Shown: piece by piece, positions 34,652-43,610 of the stretch
Numbering within the stretch: position 1 is the first letter of the stretch
Layout: each line of letters begins with the position of its first letter
NCBI RefSeq assembly: GCF_009796805.1
Contig: NZ_CP047029.1
Span: 857,501-921,500, forward strand
Length of the DNA: 64,000 nucleotides
Source: Algibacter sp. L1A34
GTDB taxonomy: Bacteria; Bacteroidota; Bacteroidia; Flavobacteriales; Flavobacteriaceae
Direction of reading: 5' to 3'
Made by a program: the position numbers and the translations under genes
Notes under the pieces: generated by a model
The model's database searches: none
What the model saw: the letters and a program-made list of their open reading frames with translations, nothing else
What the model was told of the DNA's origin: nothing

Positions 34652-35560
34652 TTAATTGGTTAAGGACATCACATACTTTTTAGGAGTCGTGCCATATTTC
34701 TTTTTAAATGCCGCAATAAAATGACTAGAAGTACTGTAACCTACTTTAAGTCCAACTTCGTTCACATTATCATTTCCTGCCTCTAGTAATTTTCGAGCTA
34801 CTTCCATTTTATAGTCGAATAAAAAACTGAAAACTGAATCGCCATAAATTTGTTTAAAGCCTTCTTTTAATTTTTTAATATTTAATCCAATTTCATCAGC
34901 AAGTTCCTGTAAACTTGGCGGCTCTGCTATTCTTGAAATTACAATATCTTTAGCCTTTCTTATTTTTATAACATTTGTTTCATCAACTAAAAACGGACAT
35001 TGTTCAACATCGGCATCTTCACTTCTATTAAAATACAAACTTAAAAGTTCATAAGCCTTTCCTTTAAAATATAAGTTTTTTATAGATTGATTTAAGTTAT
35101 AATTTATTAACTGATTTAAAACTATAGCCATAGATGGCGAAATTACACCGTCTTTATAATATTTTTTATCTTTATTATCATCGCTTAAAAAAGTAATATA
35201 ACCAGCTTCTTGAGAAAACAAACCATGAAATTTTTTAATTGAAATTAATATAGAAACCATCCAAGAATTGGGTTCAATTTTTAGATTAATTGGCAAATCG
35301 CGCTGTGGGTTATACAAAAGCAACGAGTTTTCTTCAAGTATATTCAACGTATAGCGGCCTTCATTAAATATAAATTGACTAGAACCTTTAACACAAAAAT
35401 GAAATTGAATGAAATCGCTATATATTTCTTTTACAATGTTTTGCACTTCACTTTTATCATTCTTATACATTAAAACAAAAAAACCCTCATCCACTTCCGT
35501 TTCTAAAAACGAACTTTGAGCGTTACTTTTTTGATTGTTTTCAATGTTATTCTTATTCAT
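34652..35560 (-). CDS. AraC family transcriptional regulator (PchR-like layout)
   Basis: 302 residues. The C-terminal ~100 residues form the double helix-turn-helix (PSLQELADEIGLNIKKLKEG, DYKMEVARKLLEAG, then VGYSTSSHFIAAFKKKYGTT, PKKYV). The N-terminal ~190 residues are a beta-rich sensor (FIQFHFCVKGSSQFIFNEGR). The overall layout resembles PchR/siderophore-type AraC regulators. It is divergent from hemA with a 158-bp (to the long frame) control region carrying both promoters and an inverted repeat, so it most likely controls hemA and the heme genes and itself; the inducer (heme, iron or a porphyrin) is inference. Confidence 0.9.
   Translation of the reverse strand: MNKNNIENNQKSNAQSSFLETEVDEGFFVLMYKNDKSEVQNIVKEIYSDFIQFHFCVKGSSQFIFNEGRYTLNILEENSLLLYNPQRDLPINLKIEPNSWMVSILISIKKFHGLFSQEAGYITFLSDDNKDKKYYKDGVISPSMAIVLNQLINYNLNQSIKNLYFKGKAYELLSLYFNRSEDADVEQCPFLVDETNVIKIRKAKDIVISRIAEPPSLQELADEIGLNIKKLKEGFKQIYGDSVFSFLFDYKMEVARKLLEAGNDNVNEVGLKVGYSTSSHFIAAFKKKYGTTPKKYVMSLTN
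35514..35531 (+). repeat. 18-bp direct repeat, copy inside the AraC coding start
   Basis: CTTTGAGCGTTACTTTTT occurs here, in the first codons of the AraC gene, and again at 35681-35698 in front of hemA. The sharing of 18 exact bases within 170 bp is unlikely by chance and may mark a regulator site. Confidence 0.5.
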
Positions 35561-35611
35561 CTTATTTAGATTGGTTCTAAATTAACTCCTTCAAATCAAT
35601 TGATTTCACTA

Positions 35612-35619
35612 CAAAAATA
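35612..35619 (-). promoter_or_regulatory. -7 element TATTTTTG of the AraC gene
   Basis: On the minus strand it fits TAnnTTTG and lies 51 bp before the AraC start. A CRP/FNR-like TGTGA-N6-TCATA motif (35618-35635, minus strand) overlaps its upstream edge. Confidence 0.5.
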
Positions 35620-35647
35620 TGATATTTATCACATATTCAGCAAAAAC

Positions 35648-35691
35648 AACGCTAAAAAACCACAAACGACACTAAAAGTTCTTTGAGCGTT
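35648..35691. promoter_or_regulatory. Candidate AraC operator between AraC and hemA
   Basis: AACGCT (35648-35653) and AGCGTT (35686-35691) are inverted copies 32 bp apart. The right half lies within the 18-bp repeat CTTTGAGCGTTACTTTTT (35681-35698), at the expected -33 position of the hemA promoter. A related AACGACACTAAAA is between them. The location between divergent promoters is typical for autoregulating AraC proteins; binding is inferred. Confidence 0.45.
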
Positions 35692-35713
35692 ACTTTTTAA
35701 CCCGCCATCCGTA

Positions 35714-35721
35714 TATTTTTG
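35714..35721 (+). promoter_or_regulatory. -7 element TATTTTTG of hemA
   Basis: Fits TAnnTTTG and lies 21 bp before the ATG at 35743. A TTG start codon at 35719 would lie inside this element, which argues for the ATG. Confidence 0.5.
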
Positions 35722-35742
35722 CCACACAATTTTAATCAACGC

Positions 35743-37005
35743 ATGCAGCAATATAACGTTTCGAAAAGCAGTTACTTTTACGCCATTGGTTTAAGTTACA
35801 AAAAAGCCGATGCCGATATTCGAGGACATTTTAGTCTAAGCGAAGATGGTAAACTTTCACTTTTAAATCAAGCTAAAGATAGTAAAATAGAAAGCTTGGT
35901 AGTAACTTCTACCTGCAACAGAACCGAAATTTACGGCTTTGCCCAACACCCTTTTCAACTTATAAAATTACTTTGTGATAACACACGCGGTACTGTTGAA
36001 GAGTTTCAAGAGGTTGCTTACATTTATAAGAATAAAGACGCCATATCTCACATGTTTCGTGTAGGCTCTGGTTTGGATAGTCAAATTCTTGGCGATTTTG
36101 AAATTATAAGTCAGTTAAAAATTAGTGCTAAACTTTCAAGAAAACACGGGTTACTTAACCCGTTCTCAGAACGATTAATAAATGCAGTAATTCAAGCGAG
36201 TAAGCGTATTAAAACCGAAACCGAAATTTCATCGGGTGCCACATCTGTATCATTTGCTTCGGTTCGCTATATTTTTAATGCTGTTGAAGATATTAGCAAT
36301 AAAAATATTTTACTCTTCGGAACAGGTAAAATTGGTAGAAACACTTGCGAAAACTTGGTGAAACACACCAAAAATGAGCATATTACCTTAATAAACAGAA
36401 CTAAAACAAAAGCGGAGCAAATTGCCGGGAAATTTAATTTAGTAGTTAAAGATTACTCTAATTTACAAGAAGAAATTACCGATTCGGATATTTTAATTGT
36501 TGCCACTGGAGCACAACGCCCAACAATTGATAAACATATAATACAAAATAACCGACCACTTTTAATTTTAGATTTATCGATTCCGAAGAATGTAGATGAA
36601 AATGTTTTGGAATTAGAAGGTGTTAAATTGGTGCATTTAGATCATTTATCTCAAATTACCGACCAAACGCTCGAAGCTCGAAAAGAACATATTCCTTCTG
36701 CGGAAGCGATAATAGAAGAAGTAAAAACAGAGTTTAATAATTGGTTAGAAACTCGAAAATTCGCGCCAACTATTAAAGCTTTAAAACATAAACTGAACGA
36801 TTTTGCAACGGCGGAATTAGATACACAACGTAAAAAAATGTCCGATTTTAACGAATCGCAAGCCGAAATTATCAGCAGTAACATTATTCAGAAAATAACT
36901 AATCATTTTGCGCATCATTTAAAAGATGATGACGTTTCTACAGACGACAGTCTTGAACTTATTAAAAAAGTGTTCCAATTAGAACCTTCTACAAAAAATG
37001 TCTAA
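35743..37005 (+). CDS. hemA: Glutamyl-tRNA reductase
   Basis: First committed step of C5-pathway heme synthesis: reduces glutamyl-tRNA to glutamate-1-semialdehyde. From ATG 35743 the product has 420 residues: catalytic domain with the active-site Cys58 in VVTSTCNRTEIY, SGLDSQILGDFEI motif, NADPH Rossmann fold (NILLFGTGKIGRNTCENL) and C-terminal dimerisation helices. An eight-codon longer frame starts with TTG inside the probable promoter and is rejected. Overlaps hemC by 8 bp. hemL, the next enzyme, is not in the window. Confidence 0.95.
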   Translation: MQQYNVSKSSYFYAIGLSYKKADADIRGHFSLSEDGKLSLLNQAKDSKIESLVVTSTCNRTEIYGFAQHPFQLIKLLCDNTRGTVEEFQEVAYIYKNKDAISHMFRVGSGLDSQILGDFEIISQLKISAKLSRKHGLLNPFSERLINAVIQASKRIKTETEISSGATSVSFASVRYIFNAVEDISNKNILLFGTGKIGRNTCENLVKHTKNEHITLINRTKTKAEQIAGKFNLVVKDYSNLQEEITDSDILIVATGAQRPTIDKHIIQNNRPLLILDLSIPKNVDENVLELEGVKLVHLDHLSQITDQTLEARKEHIPSAEAIIEEVKTEFNNWLETRKFAPTIKALKHKLNDFATAELDTQRKKMSDFNESQAEIISSNIIQKITNHFAHHLKDDDVSTDDSLELIKKVFQLEPSTKNV

Positions 37006-38572
37006 AATCATAAAAATTGGTACTCGTGATAGCGAATTAGCGCTATGGCAAGCCAAAATAGTACAAAGTCAACTCGAGCAATTAGGTCATAAAACCCAGA
37101 TAGTACCAATAAAATCCACAGGCGATTTAGTTTTAGACAAACCGCTTTACGAATTAGGTATTACAGGTATTTTTACCCGGACGTTGGATATTGCAATGCT
37201 TAACAACGATATCGATATTGCTGTACATTCCTTAAAAGATGTACCAACGGTTTTACCAAAAGGTATTGTGCAAGCAGCAGTTATAAAACGTGGTAATCCA
37301 AAAGACACTCTTGTTTTTAACGACAACGAAGAGTTTTTAGGATCGAAAGATGCCGTAATTGCAACCGGAAGTTTACGCCGACGTGCACAATGGTTAAACC
37401 GTTTCCCGACACACACCATTACAGATTTAAGAGGCAACGTTAATTCGCGCCTACAAAAACTTGAAGACAGCGAATGGAACGGTGCTATTTTTGCTGCCGC
37501 CGGTATTGGAAGAATTGGTGTTAGACCGGAAGAAGCCATTAATTTAGACTGGATGATTCCTGCACCAGCGCAAGGAACTATTATGGTTACAGCTTTAGAA
37601 GAAGATGAATTAGTAAGAAGCATTTGCGCCGAGTTAAATCATGAAGAAACCGAAATTTGTACTACAATAGAACGTGAATTTCTAAATAAATTAGAAGGCG
37701 GTTGTACAGCTCCTATTGGTGCTTTAGCCGTAATAAAAGACGAAGAAATCACCTTTACCGGTGTTTTATTAAGTCCAGATGGAACAAAACGTATTGATGT
37801 ATCTCGTGTTAAAAAACTAGGAGAGCACCATGATGTTGCTCAATATTGCGCCGATTTTATTATTGAACGTGGCGGAAAACGGTTAATGGATGACATTAAA
37901 AATTCTGATAGAAAAACTAATGTGTATTCTACAAAATCGCTAACAGAAGATCAACGTTTGTTGTTTCATGAAAAGGTGAAATATGAAAGTACCGATGTGG
38001 TTAAAATTAGTTTAAACCGTATTCATCCTAGATTCTTAAAAAACGAAATTGAAAACGTGATAATTACAAGCAAAAATGCTGTAGAATCGCTAACCACAAA
38101 CTATTCTGCTCTAGAGCTACAGTTTAAAAACATTTATTGTGTTGGCCGTAGAACCAAGCGTTTAGTTGAAAATAGAATAGGAAAAGTTACTCACTCGGAA
38201 AATAATGCTAAAAAATTAGCCGATTATTTGGTAGAATATATGACCGGTGCAGAAGTAACTTACTTTTGTAGCGATATTAGATTAGATGCTTTGCCAACTA
38301 TTTTAAGTGAAAACAATATCAAAGTTACCGAAATTGAAGCTTACCAAACTAAATATGATGGCGTAAGAGTTAACGACTCTGTAGAAGCTGTTATGTTTTA
38401 TAGCCCTTCTACAGTTGAAAGTTTTACTCAGAAAAACAAAAAACAAGTTATTGCTTTTTGTATTGGTGAAACTACGGCAGCAGAAGCTAGAAAACATTTT
38501 GAAGATGTTCGTGTAGCAAAAGTACCAACGGTAGAAAGCGTTATAGAGTTAATAAATGAGTATTATATTTAG
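36998..38572 (+). CDS. hemC: HemC-HemD fusion: hydroxymethylbilane synthase + uroporphyrinogen-III synthase
   Basis: 524 residues, against ~310 for HemC alone. Residues 1-~300 are porphobilinogen deaminase (IKIGTRDSELALWQA, ATGSLRRRAQWL, GNVNSRLQKL) with the dipyrromethane-cofactor Cys236 in LEGGCTAPIG. Residues ~310-524 match uroporphyrinogen-III synthase (NVIITSKNAVESL, IYCVGRRTKRLVE, VMFYSPSTVESF, FCIGETTAAEARK). The fusion couples the unstable hydroxymethylbilane product to its cyclising enzyme. The start overlaps hemA by 8 bp, so translation is coupled. Confidence 0.94.
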   Translation: MSKIIKIGTRDSELALWQAKIVQSQLEQLGHKTQIVPIKSTGDLVLDKPLYELGITGIFTRTLDIAMLNNDIDIAVHSLKDVPTVLPKGIVQAAVIKRGNPKDTLVFNDNEEFLGSKDAVIATGSLRRRAQWLNRFPTHTITDLRGNVNSRLQKLEDSEWNGAIFAAAGIGRIGVRPEEAINLDWMIPAPAQGTIMVTALEEDELVRSICAELNHEETEICTTIEREFLNKLEGGCTAPIGALAVIKDEEITFTGVLLSPDGTKRIDVSRVKKLGEHHDVAQYCADFIIERGGKRLMDDIKNSDRKTNVYSTKSLTEDQRLLFHEKVKYESTDVVKISLNRIHPRFLKNEIENVIITSKNAVESLTTNYSALELQFKNIYCVGRRTKRLVENRIGKVTHSENNAKKLADYLVEYMTGAEVTYFCSDIRLDALPTILSENNIKVTEIEAYQTKYDGVRVNDSVEAVMFYSPSTVESFTQKNKKQVIAFCIGETTAAEARKHFEDVRVAKVPTVESVIELINEYYI

Positions 38573-38627
38573 TACCATCTAGCTTTTATTTTAAAACAGG
38601 TTTTCGTTATAAATCATTAGATTTAAA

Positions 38628-40379
38628 ATGCCTAAATTAAAAAAACAATCATTATTAAATTACGTGTATCGGTTTTTCGATATAATCGTATTATTTTTTA
38701 TTGTCTTCGATTTAGGCTACGATCATGCCGATAATTATACATCACCACATGTTTTTGGTTTAATAGCATTATCGGTTTTATTACTAGTATTTAATACTGT
38801 AAAACTTTTTATTTACAAGTATAAAAACAACAAACGCGTAGCTCAAGTTAACATTTTAATTATCTCAATTTTATTGATAACCTCTATGGTGGTCTCGCTA
38901 ACGCATATGCATAACGACTACCATTTTGTTCTACAAAAAATAAAACCCATACTCGAACTCGGCCTTATTTTATACTTCCTAATAAGGTTACTTGTATTGG
39001 TACGTTATATTTATGAAGTCTATTTTAATCCAGCCATCGTTTTTGTAGGCAGCTTTTTTATTATGGCCATTCTAGGTGCTTTTTTACTTATGCTACCAAG
39101 TGCTACTATAGAAGGTATTAGCTTTACAAATGCTCTTTTTACAGCTACAAGCGCCGTTTGTGTTACGGGCTTAGCCGTTTTAGATACTAGTCACGATTTT
39201 ACGTTAGTTGGTCAATCTATTATTTTAGTTTTAATTCAACTAGGAGGATTAGGAATATTAACTTTCACCTCCTTTTTCGCGTTTTTCTTCAGAGGAAGCT
39301 CCTCATTTAAGGAAGGTTTAAATACTAAAGATTTTATTGCACAAGAAGGATTGAGAGATGTGTTTAGAGCAGCTTTAAATGTGGTTGCATTTACGCTTAC
39401 TTTAGAACTTATAGGAGCAGCATTTATTTATTTATCTGTACATGATAACACGGTAATTAAAGACAAATTATTTTTCTCAGCTTTTCATGCTATTTCGGCA
39501 TTTTGTAATGCAGGGTTTTCAATTTTACCATCTGGATTATTTGAAAAAAGTATTCGTTTCAATTACGGTTTTCAGTGGATCATTATGATGCTTATTATTT
39601 TTGGAGGTTTGGGACACAACATCATTTTTAATTTCTATAAAAAAATAAGAATTTATTTTTTAGAAATTTTCGAAAGAGATGCTGTCCATAAACGTGTACC
39701 AATAATTACTTTAAATACTAAAATAGTAATTTATACCACATCTATTTTACTATTTGTAGGATGGGTGTTTTTCTTTATATCAGAATACAACAACACCATG
39801 TTGGAACACACTACCATTGTTGGTAAGTTAACAAATTCAGCATTTAATTCGGTTAGCCCTAGAACTGCAGGATTTAACGTGATTAATTATAGTGAAATGA
39901 CTATGCCTTCCTTATTATTTATAATATTATTAATGTGGATTGGTGCTTCACCAGCATCAACTGGTGGTGGTATAAAAACGAGTACCTTTGCATTAGCAAC
40001 ATTAAATATTTATGCTACGGCAAGAGGAAAAAGTCGTATTGAAATTTTCGGAAAACGAATCTCGGCAGAGTCAACATCAAGAGCCTTTGCTATTTTATCT
40101 CTTTCTCTAATAGTTATAGGTTTTTCTATTATGGCGCTTTTAATTTTCGAACCTAAACATACGTCATTATTAAGTATAACTTTTGAGTGTTTTTCGGCAT
40201 ATAGTACAGTTGGCTTGAGTTTAAATTTCACACCTAGTTTAACAGAGCCTAGCAAATATGTTATAATTTTAGTCATGTTTATTGGTAGAATAGGAATGCT
40301 CAATTTAATGATTGGTTTAATGCGCCAAATCAATCATCAATTTTATGAGTATCCAAAAGAAAATATTTTGATCAACTAA
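38628..40379 (+). CDS. TrkH/KtrB family potassium transporter, membrane subunit
   Basis: 583 residues with 10-12 hydrophobic segments. Selectivity-filter motifs of the four M-P-M repeats are visible (TATSAVCVTGLAV, HAISAFCNAGFSI, NSVSPRTAGFN, SAYSTVGLSLNF), with a GGGIKTST segment between. An extra N-terminal hydrophobic region (about 130 residues) precedes the core. It pairs with the TrkA/KtrA gene 31 bp downstream. It sits inside the heme run, 55 bp after hemCD. Confidence 0.92.
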   Translation: MPKLKKQSLLNYVYRFFDIIVLFFIVFDLGYDHADNYTSPHVFGLIALSVLLLVFNTVKLFIYKYKNNKRVAQVNILIISILLITSMVVSLTHMHNDYHFVLQKIKPILELGLILYFLIRLLVLVRYIYEVYFNPAIVFVGSFFIMAILGAFLLMLPSATIEGISFTNALFTATSAVCVTGLAVLDTSHDFTLVGQSIILVLIQLGGLGILTFTSFFAFFFRGSSSFKEGLNTKDFIAQEGLRDVFRAALNVVAFTLTLELIGAAFIYLSVHDNTVIKDKLFFSAFHAISAFCNAGFSILPSGLFEKSIRFNYGFQWIIMMLIIFGGLGHNIIFNFYKKIRIYFLEIFERDAVHKRVPIITLNTKIVIYTTSILLFVGWVFFFISEYNNTMLEHTTIVGKLTNSAFNSVSPRTAGFNVINYSEMTMPSLLFIILLMWIGASPASTGGGIKTSTFALATLNIYATARGKSRIEIFGKRISAESTSRAFAILSLSLIVIGFSIMALLIFEPKHTSLLSITFECFSAYSTVGLSLNFTPSLTEPSKYVIILVMFIGRIGMLNLMIGLMRQINHQFYEYPKENILIN

Positions 40380-40410
40380 ATGTTTTTCAAAAAATAAATA
40401 ATTTATATAG

Positions 40411-41127
40411 ATGAAAATAATAGTTATTGGACTCGGAAATTTCGGAAACGCTCTAGCATTGAGTCTTACCGAAACAGGCAACGAAGTAATTGCCATAGAC
40501 AAGCAAATAGAGAAAATCAACCTGGTAAAAGACCTAGTTTCTCACGCCATTTGTATGGACTCTACCAACGAGTTAGCCTACAGCGCCGTGCCTTTAAAAG
40601 ATGCCGACAAAATAGTCGTTGCCATTGGTGAAAATGAAGGAGCCGCCATAATCACTACAGCTATTGTTAAAAAATTATGCGATGTAAAAATTATTAGCCG
40701 TGCACTTTCACCCATCCACGATACCGTTTTAGAAGCTATGGGCGTGCATAATATTATTCATCCAGAACAAGATTCAGCTAACAGGTTAACCAAACAAATC
40801 AATTTTAAATCTACTTTAGAAAATTATCAATTAGATAATAACTTCACAATTTCCGAAGTAAAAGCTAAAAAAGATTTCTTCGGAAAAACACTAAAAGAGC
40901 TAGATACAACAAACAAATTTCAGCTTACATTAATTACCATAATTCGCGAAATAGAAAAACGTAATATTTTAGGTAAAAAACATATTATAAAAGAAAGTAT
41001 TGGCCGAGTTAATTCGGAAACCTTAGTCCTCGAAAATGATATTTTAGTCGTTTACGGAAACAACAAAGACATTGAAGATTATTGCATGGGCCAAGAAGAA
41101 TACGATTTAAGAAATAAAAATATATAA
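40411..41127 (+). CDS. TrkA/KtrA potassium uptake regulatory subunit
   Basis: 238 residues, a single RCK unit as in KtrA: N-terminal Rossmann RCK-N ([19 protein letters not shown] with GxGx[11 protein letters not shown]) and C-terminal RCK-C ([19 protein letters not shown]). Cytoplasmic gating ring that binds nucleotides and controls the TrkH-like channel encoded just upstream. Only 1 bp separates it from hemE, so they are probably on one transcript. Confidence 0.93.
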   Translation: MKIIVIGLGNFGNALALSLTETGNEVIAIDKQIEKINLVKDLVSHAICMDSTNELAYSAVPLKDADKIVVAIGENEGAAIITTAIVKKLCDVKIISRALSPIHDTVLEAMGVHNIIHPEQDSANRLTKQINFKSTLENYQLDNNFTISEVKAKKDFFGKTLKELDTTNKFQLTLITIIREIEKRNILGKKHIIKESIGRVNSETLVLENDILVVYGNNKDIEDYCMGQEEYDLRNKNI

Positions 41128-41128
41128 C

Positions 41129-42154
41129 ATGATTAAGAACGATTTATTTTTACGAGCATTAAAAGGAGAAACCGTAGACCGTCCACCAGTTTGGATGATG
41201 CGTCAAGCAGGGCGATATTTACCAGAATTCATGGAAATTAAAGCCAAATACGACTTTTTTACGCGCTGCCAAACTCCAGAATTAGCGAGTGAAATAACCG
41301 TACAACCCATAAAACGTTTTGGTATGGATGCCGCTATTTTATTTAGCGACATATTGGTGATTCCACAAGCCATGAATATCGAAGTGCAAATGAAACCAAA
41401 TTTTGGTCCATATTTACCTAATCCAATACGCACACAAAAAGATGTCGATAATGTAATCGTTCCCGATGTTACTGTAGCGCTAGATTATGTTTACCAAGCC
41501 ATAAAAGCAACTAAAGAAAAACTAAACGACGAAATTCCTCTAATTGGTTTCGCAGGTTCTCCATGGACTATTTTATGCTATTGCGTACAAGGCCAAGGCA
41601 GTAAAAATTTCGATAAAGCCAAGGAGTTTTGCTTTACAAACCCAATTGCAGCTCACGGATTATTACAAAAAATAACAGATACTACAATTGCTTATTTAAA
41701 AGAAAAAGTAAAAGCAGGTGTTAACGCCGTACAAGTTTTCGATTCTTGGGGAGGCATGCTTTCCCCTGTAGATTATCAAGAATTTTCTTGGAAATATATC
41801 CAACAAATCATCGATGCCTTAAAAGATGAAACTCCGGTTATTACTTTCGGGAAAGGTTGTTGGTTTGCACTTAACGAAATGGCAAACTCTGGTGCTTCTG
41901 CACTTGGTATCGACTGGACGTGTTCTGCAAGAAACGCGCGTTATTTAACCGGTGGAAACATCACCCTTCAAGGTAATTTCGATCCTACACGTTTATTTTC
42001 CCCACCAGCAGAAATCAAGAAAATGGTGCACCAAATGATTAACGAATTCGGTAAAGACAAATACATTGTAAATCTAGGACATGGTATTTTACCAAACATC
42101 CCAATAGAAAATGCTCGCGCCTTTATCGATGCCGTAAAAGAATATAAAGTTTAA
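41129..42154 (+). CDS. hemE: Uroporphyrinogen decarboxylase
   Basis: 341 residues; turns uroporphyrinogen III into coproporphyrinogen III. Signature segments: [37 protein letters not shown] with the catalytic Asp, and [13 protein letters not shown]; the C-terminal half has GALSIDW-like [19 protein letters not shown] and [11 protein letters not shown]. Starts 1 bp after the TrkA-like stop. A dispersed repeat separates it from the next gene. Confidence 0.97.
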   Translation: MIKNDLFLRALKGETVDRPPVWMMRQAGRYLPEFMEIKAKYDFFTRCQTPELASEITVQPIKRFGMDAAILFSDILVIPQAMNIEVQMKPNFGPYLPNPIRTQKDVDNVIVPDVTVALDYVYQAIKATKEKLNDEIPLIGFAGSPWTILCYCVQGQGSKNFDKAKEFCFTNPIAAHGLLQKITDTTIAYLKEKVKAGVNAVQVFDSWGGMLSPVDYQEFSWKYIQQIIDALKDETPVITFGKGCWFALNEMANSGASALGIDWTCSARNARYLTGGNITLQGNFDPTRLFSPPAEIKKMVHQMINEFGKDKYIVNLGHGILPNIPIENARAFIDAVKEYKV

Positions 42155-42163
42155 AATTATTTG

Positions 42164-42310
42164 GACGTTACCTACTTTTTTAAGTAACATTTTAGCTAAA
42201 CATGCTACATATAGCTGGAAAAAGTAGGTCGCGCTTTCACTACTCGCTCCCTCCCGAAAAGGTCGGGGAGCTTAAACAGACCGTTCAATCGCTAACGCAA
42301 GAGTAACGTC
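42164..42310 (+). repeat. Dispersed structured repeat, copy 3 (best preserved)
   Basis: The core (42227-42298) has GCTTTCACTACTCGCTCC, a hairpin (CTCCCGA with TCGGGGAG), CTTAAACAGACCGTTCAATC and GCTAACGC. It is enclosed by an 8-bp perfect inverted repeat GACGTTAC (42164-42171) / GTAACGTC (42303-42310). The right end abuts the ATG of the EI24 gene at 42311. Copies 1 and 2 are at 1470-1537 and 3741-3828. Confidence 0.85.
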
Positions 42311-43072
42311 ATGATTAAAAACATAATTTCTGGTATTAAAGCATACTTCGGTGCTTTCAGCTTAATATCAAAACTCAAACTCTGGAAATATTTTGCCATC
42401 CCCATGCTCATTAGCGTGGTAACAGCGGCCGCTATTTTCGGTTCAGCCTATGGTCTATCGGATAATATTGGGAGTTTCATTTCTAAAATTTGGATTTGGG
42501 ATTGGGGAAAAGAAACCTTCACCTCTATTAGTAATTTTATTGGCGGCCTTTTTATTGTAGTTATTGGTCTTATATTATTTAAACACATCATTATGGCACT
42601 ATCTGCGCCATTTATGAGTCCGGTTTCCGAAAAAATTGAAGCACACCTAACAGGCAACGCTCCGCATTCTCATCGAGACACGTCGTTTTTAGAACAATTA
42701 ATGCGTGGTATAAAAATAAATGGACGTAATTTAATAATGGAATTACTACTAACAATTCCTTTACTTATTTTAAAATTCATTCCAGTTGTTAATATTTTTT
42801 CCGCAGTTTTACTATTTCTTTTACAAGCCTATTATGCAGGTTTTGGTAATATGGATTACACTTTGGAGCGCCATTTTCAATACAAAAAAAGCGTACAATT
42901 TGTCAAAAAAAATAGAGGTATCGCTATAGGAAATGGTATTGTTTTTATTCTATTTTTATTAATTCCAATTATTGGTGTAATTTTAGTGCTACCTTTATCA
43001 GTAACTGCAGCAACTATAAAAACAGTTAATGCTCTAGAATTAAAAAACAATGCAACACATGCAAACTCTTAG
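42311..43072 (+). CDS. EI24 domain membrane protein (CysZ-like)
   Basis: 253 residues with about four hydrophobic segments (YFAIPMLISVVTAAAIFGSA, FIGGLFIVVIGLILFKHIIM, LLLTIPLLILKFIPVVNIFS and VFILFLLIPIIGVILVLPLS). The ATLT-type GLSDNIG and APFMSPVSEKIE segments match the EI24/CysZ family of inner-membrane proteins; in proteobacteria CysZ moves sulfate, but here the substrate is unknown. Next to hemE and hemF by position only. The start codon directly follows a structured repeat, so its translation or expression may depend on it. Confidence 0.78.
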   Translation: MIKNIISGIKAYFGAFSLISKLKLWKYFAIPMLISVVTAAAIFGSAYGLSDNIGSFISKIWIWDWGKETFTSISNFIGGLFIVVIGLILFKHIIMALSAPFMSPVSEKIEAHLTGNAPHSHRDTSFLEQLMRGIKINGRNLIMELLLTIPLLILKFIPVVNIFSAVLLFLLQAYYAGFGNMDYTLERHFQYKKSVQFVKKNRGIAIGNGIVFILFLLIPIIGVILVLPLSVTAATIKTVNALELKNNATHANS

Positions 43073-43604
43073 TTTTAAGAACTTCAATATAATACCCATT
43101 AATACTAACGATGCTTGGCCCCTATGCAATTTTATGTCAGCAAATGAAGATCGATTAAAACGTTATTTCCCAAAAACTTTACAAGAAAACTTAACACCAA
43201 GTTTAGCTAAATCCTTTACAGATAAAAAAGTTAAACAATTTCAATTAAAAGAAGAGTTTCTATTCACGATAAAAGAAAAACAATCCAATGATGTTGCGGG
43301 CTTAATCTATATAAAAGACCTTAATTGGACAACCAAACAAGCAGAATTTGCATATTGTATTTCTTATCAATTTGAAAGCAAAGGCATCACAACAAAATCA
43401 GTAGCCCTTTTATCCGATTATGCTTTTGAAACTTTAGGCTTAAAAACGCTTCAAATTATAGTACATAAAGACAATCTTGCAAGTGTTGCTGTAGCGACAA
43501 ATAACAGCTTTACCTGGATAAAAACATTAAAAAACGAACATACACCTCCAAACGAAAGCCCATTAGATATGGAACTTTACGAGTTGTATTATGAAATGGA
43601 ATAA
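43050..43604 (+). CDS. GNAT family N-acetyltransferase
   Basis: 184 residues, RimJ/RimL-type acetyltransferase: early FNIIPINTNDAWPLCNFMSA, a catalytic-core strand AEFAYCISYQFESKGITTKS (Q/R-x-x-G-x-A-like acetyl-CoA loop is degenerate), and TLGLKTLQIIVHKDNLASVA. Overlaps the EI24 gene by 23 bp; an in-frame ATG at 43059 would shorten it by three residues. It precedes hemF by 6 bp. Substrate unknown. Confidence 0.85.
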   Translation: MQHMQTLSFKNFNIIPINTNDAWPLCNFMSANEDRLKRYFPKTLQENLTPSLAKSFTDKKVKQFQLKEEFLFTIKEKQSNDVAGLIYIKDLNWTTKQAEFAYCISYQFESKGITTKSVALLSDYAFETLGLKTLQIIVHKDNLASVAVATNNSFTWIKTLKNEHTPPNESPLDMELYELYYEME

Positions 43605-43610
43605 TTAAAA

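Noticed and set aside
35719-35742. TTG start for hemA eight codons upstream
   Set aside because: It lies inside the probable -7 element; homology begins after the ATG at 35743.
37147-37623. 158-codon leftward frame inside hemCD
   Set aside because: Antisense shadow of a strongly conserved hemC; no independent signals.
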